A stretch of DNA of 15,059 bases from DATJUF01 sp035524095 (GTDB taxonomy: Bacteria; Desulfobacterota; Binatia; Binatales; Binataceae): the NCBI GenBank assembly GCA_035524095.1, contig DATKPK010000252.1:1-15059 (forward strand), in the 5' to 3' direction. A program made the translations under genes and the position numbers. This document shows, piece after piece, positions 14,685-15,059 of this stretch. Positions within the stretch are counted from its first letter, which is position 1. Each line of letters starts with the position of its first letter. The notes below the pieces were generated by a model. It searched no databases. It was not told the origin of the DNA and saw only the letters and a list, made by a program, of their open reading frames with translations.

Positions 14685-15059
14685 CTAATGATATTGCTGC
14701 TGGTAGGTGTTGCCCTGATTAGGCGGCGGACCGTGAGGGTGCTCACCATTATAGCCGTTGGGCGGCGGACCGTGATGATGCTCATTGTTGTAACCGTTCG
14801 GCGGTGGCCCTTGGTAATGCTCGCCCTTGTAATCGTTGGGATGTTCGTTGTGAGCCTCGTGATACCAATTCGGGTGATGATTCCAATCCGGATGTTGCTT
14901 GCGCCATTTGCCGTTGCACTGTTTCGGATGACGATAGCAGTAACAGAAATCCGAATGGTCCTCGGGGTGATTGTAACAATTCTGATCGCTATCGGCGCGG
15001 CTCAGGCGCGGAGCGAGCAGGAGAAGGGCAGCAAGGGCCAGCGTCGCGGTTGACAGCTT
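14685..15059 (-). CDS. Secreted His/Asn/Tyr/Pro-rich repeat protein, N-terminus beyond the window
   Basis: A minus-strand frame open from the right edge to the TAG at 14685-14687 gives 124 residues. It begins within a signal peptide: Lys-Leu-Ser, then a Leu/Ala run (TLALAALLLL) and a likely cleavage after SRA at visible residue 22. The mature part has 16 His, four Cys (28, 39, 41, 48, with a CYC motif), many Asn, Tyr and Trp, and three 13-residue repeats of the form xEHxxGPPPNGYN. This composition suggests extracytoplasmic metal binding (Cu, Ni, Zn or Fe), but I do not recognise a family. Only the first few residues appear to be missing. The opposite strand also has an open frame, Val/Ile/Arg-rich without sense, which is a shadow. 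DUF2318 follows 127 bases downstream. Confidence 0.75.
   Translation of the reverse strand, partial: KLSTATLALAALLLLAPRLSRADSDQNCYNHPEDHSDFCYCYRHPKQCNGKWRKQHPDWNHHPNWYHEAHNEHPNDYKGEHYQGPPPNGYNNEHHHGPPPNGYNGEHPHGPPPNQGNTYQQQYH
14709..14825 (-). repeat. Three tandem 39-bp coding repeats
   Basis: Three 39-base units encode GEHYQGPPPNGYN, NEHHHGPPPNGYN and GEHPHGPPPNQGN near the C-terminus of the His-rich protein. The third is the most diverged. The GPPPN core with flanking His is kept in all three, so selection on the protein seems likely. In-frame tandem units of this kind can change in copy number between strains. Confidence 0.85.

Noticed and set aside
14688..15053. Plus-strand frame of 121 residues, rich in Val, Ile and Arg, looking like a membrane protein
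   Set aside because: It is the exact opposite strand of the His/Asn/Tyr-rich repeat gene. The codons for His, Asn and Tyr read backwards give Met, Val and Ile. The minus strand has a signal peptide and protein repeats, so the plus frame is a shadow.

Overview
The window comes from a GC-rich bacterial chromosome with compact, leaderless-to-short intergenic spacing. Its core is the classical protein-quality-control cluster tig-clpP-clpX-lon-hup (3826-10155, + strand), followed by a tRNA-Val(UAC) gene. That order is shared by many Proteobacteria and by deltaproteobacteria-like lineages. Together with a K+-independent-type proton pyrophosphatase, an amidase and an EstB-type serine hydrolase, it suggests an environmental (soil or sediment) Gram-negative-type bacterium, perhaps from a deltaproteobacterial or Binatota-like lineage. 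The taxonomic guess is inference only and low confidence.

Layout. Left flank, all on the minus strand: a 3'-truncated amidase-signature enzyme (1-762), a 53-residue two-helix membrane protein (882-1043), a strong intrinsic terminator (1127-1164) and hppA, the membrane-bound proton pyrophosphatase (1186-3471). Between hppA and the divergent tig gene lies a 354-bp region. It holds a good minus-strand promoter candidate and a long hppA leader with several mutually exclusive inverted repeats. Centre, plus strand: trigger factor, ClpP, ClpX, Lon and an HU/IHF-type histone-like protein, then tRNA-Val. Trigger factor chaperones nascent chains, ClpX unfolds substrates and feeds them to ClpP, and Lon degrades misfolded and regulatory proteins.

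Right flank (10368-15059): an accessory-looking mix. It contains a small secreted protein of unknown function (+), a GT4-type glycosyltransferase (-), a beta-lactamase-fold serine hydrolase (-), a DUF2318/FtrD-like membrane protein with five cysteines (-), and at the right edge the greater part of a secreted His/Asn/Tyr/Pro-rich protein with three 13-residue repeats (-). The last two are co-directional and both carry obvious metal-ligand residues.

I saw no CRISPR array, insertion sequence, integrase, phage gene or recognisable defence system. The most interesting candidates are the hppA leader RNA and the His-rich/DUF2318 pair. The core genes are ordinary housekeeping genes.
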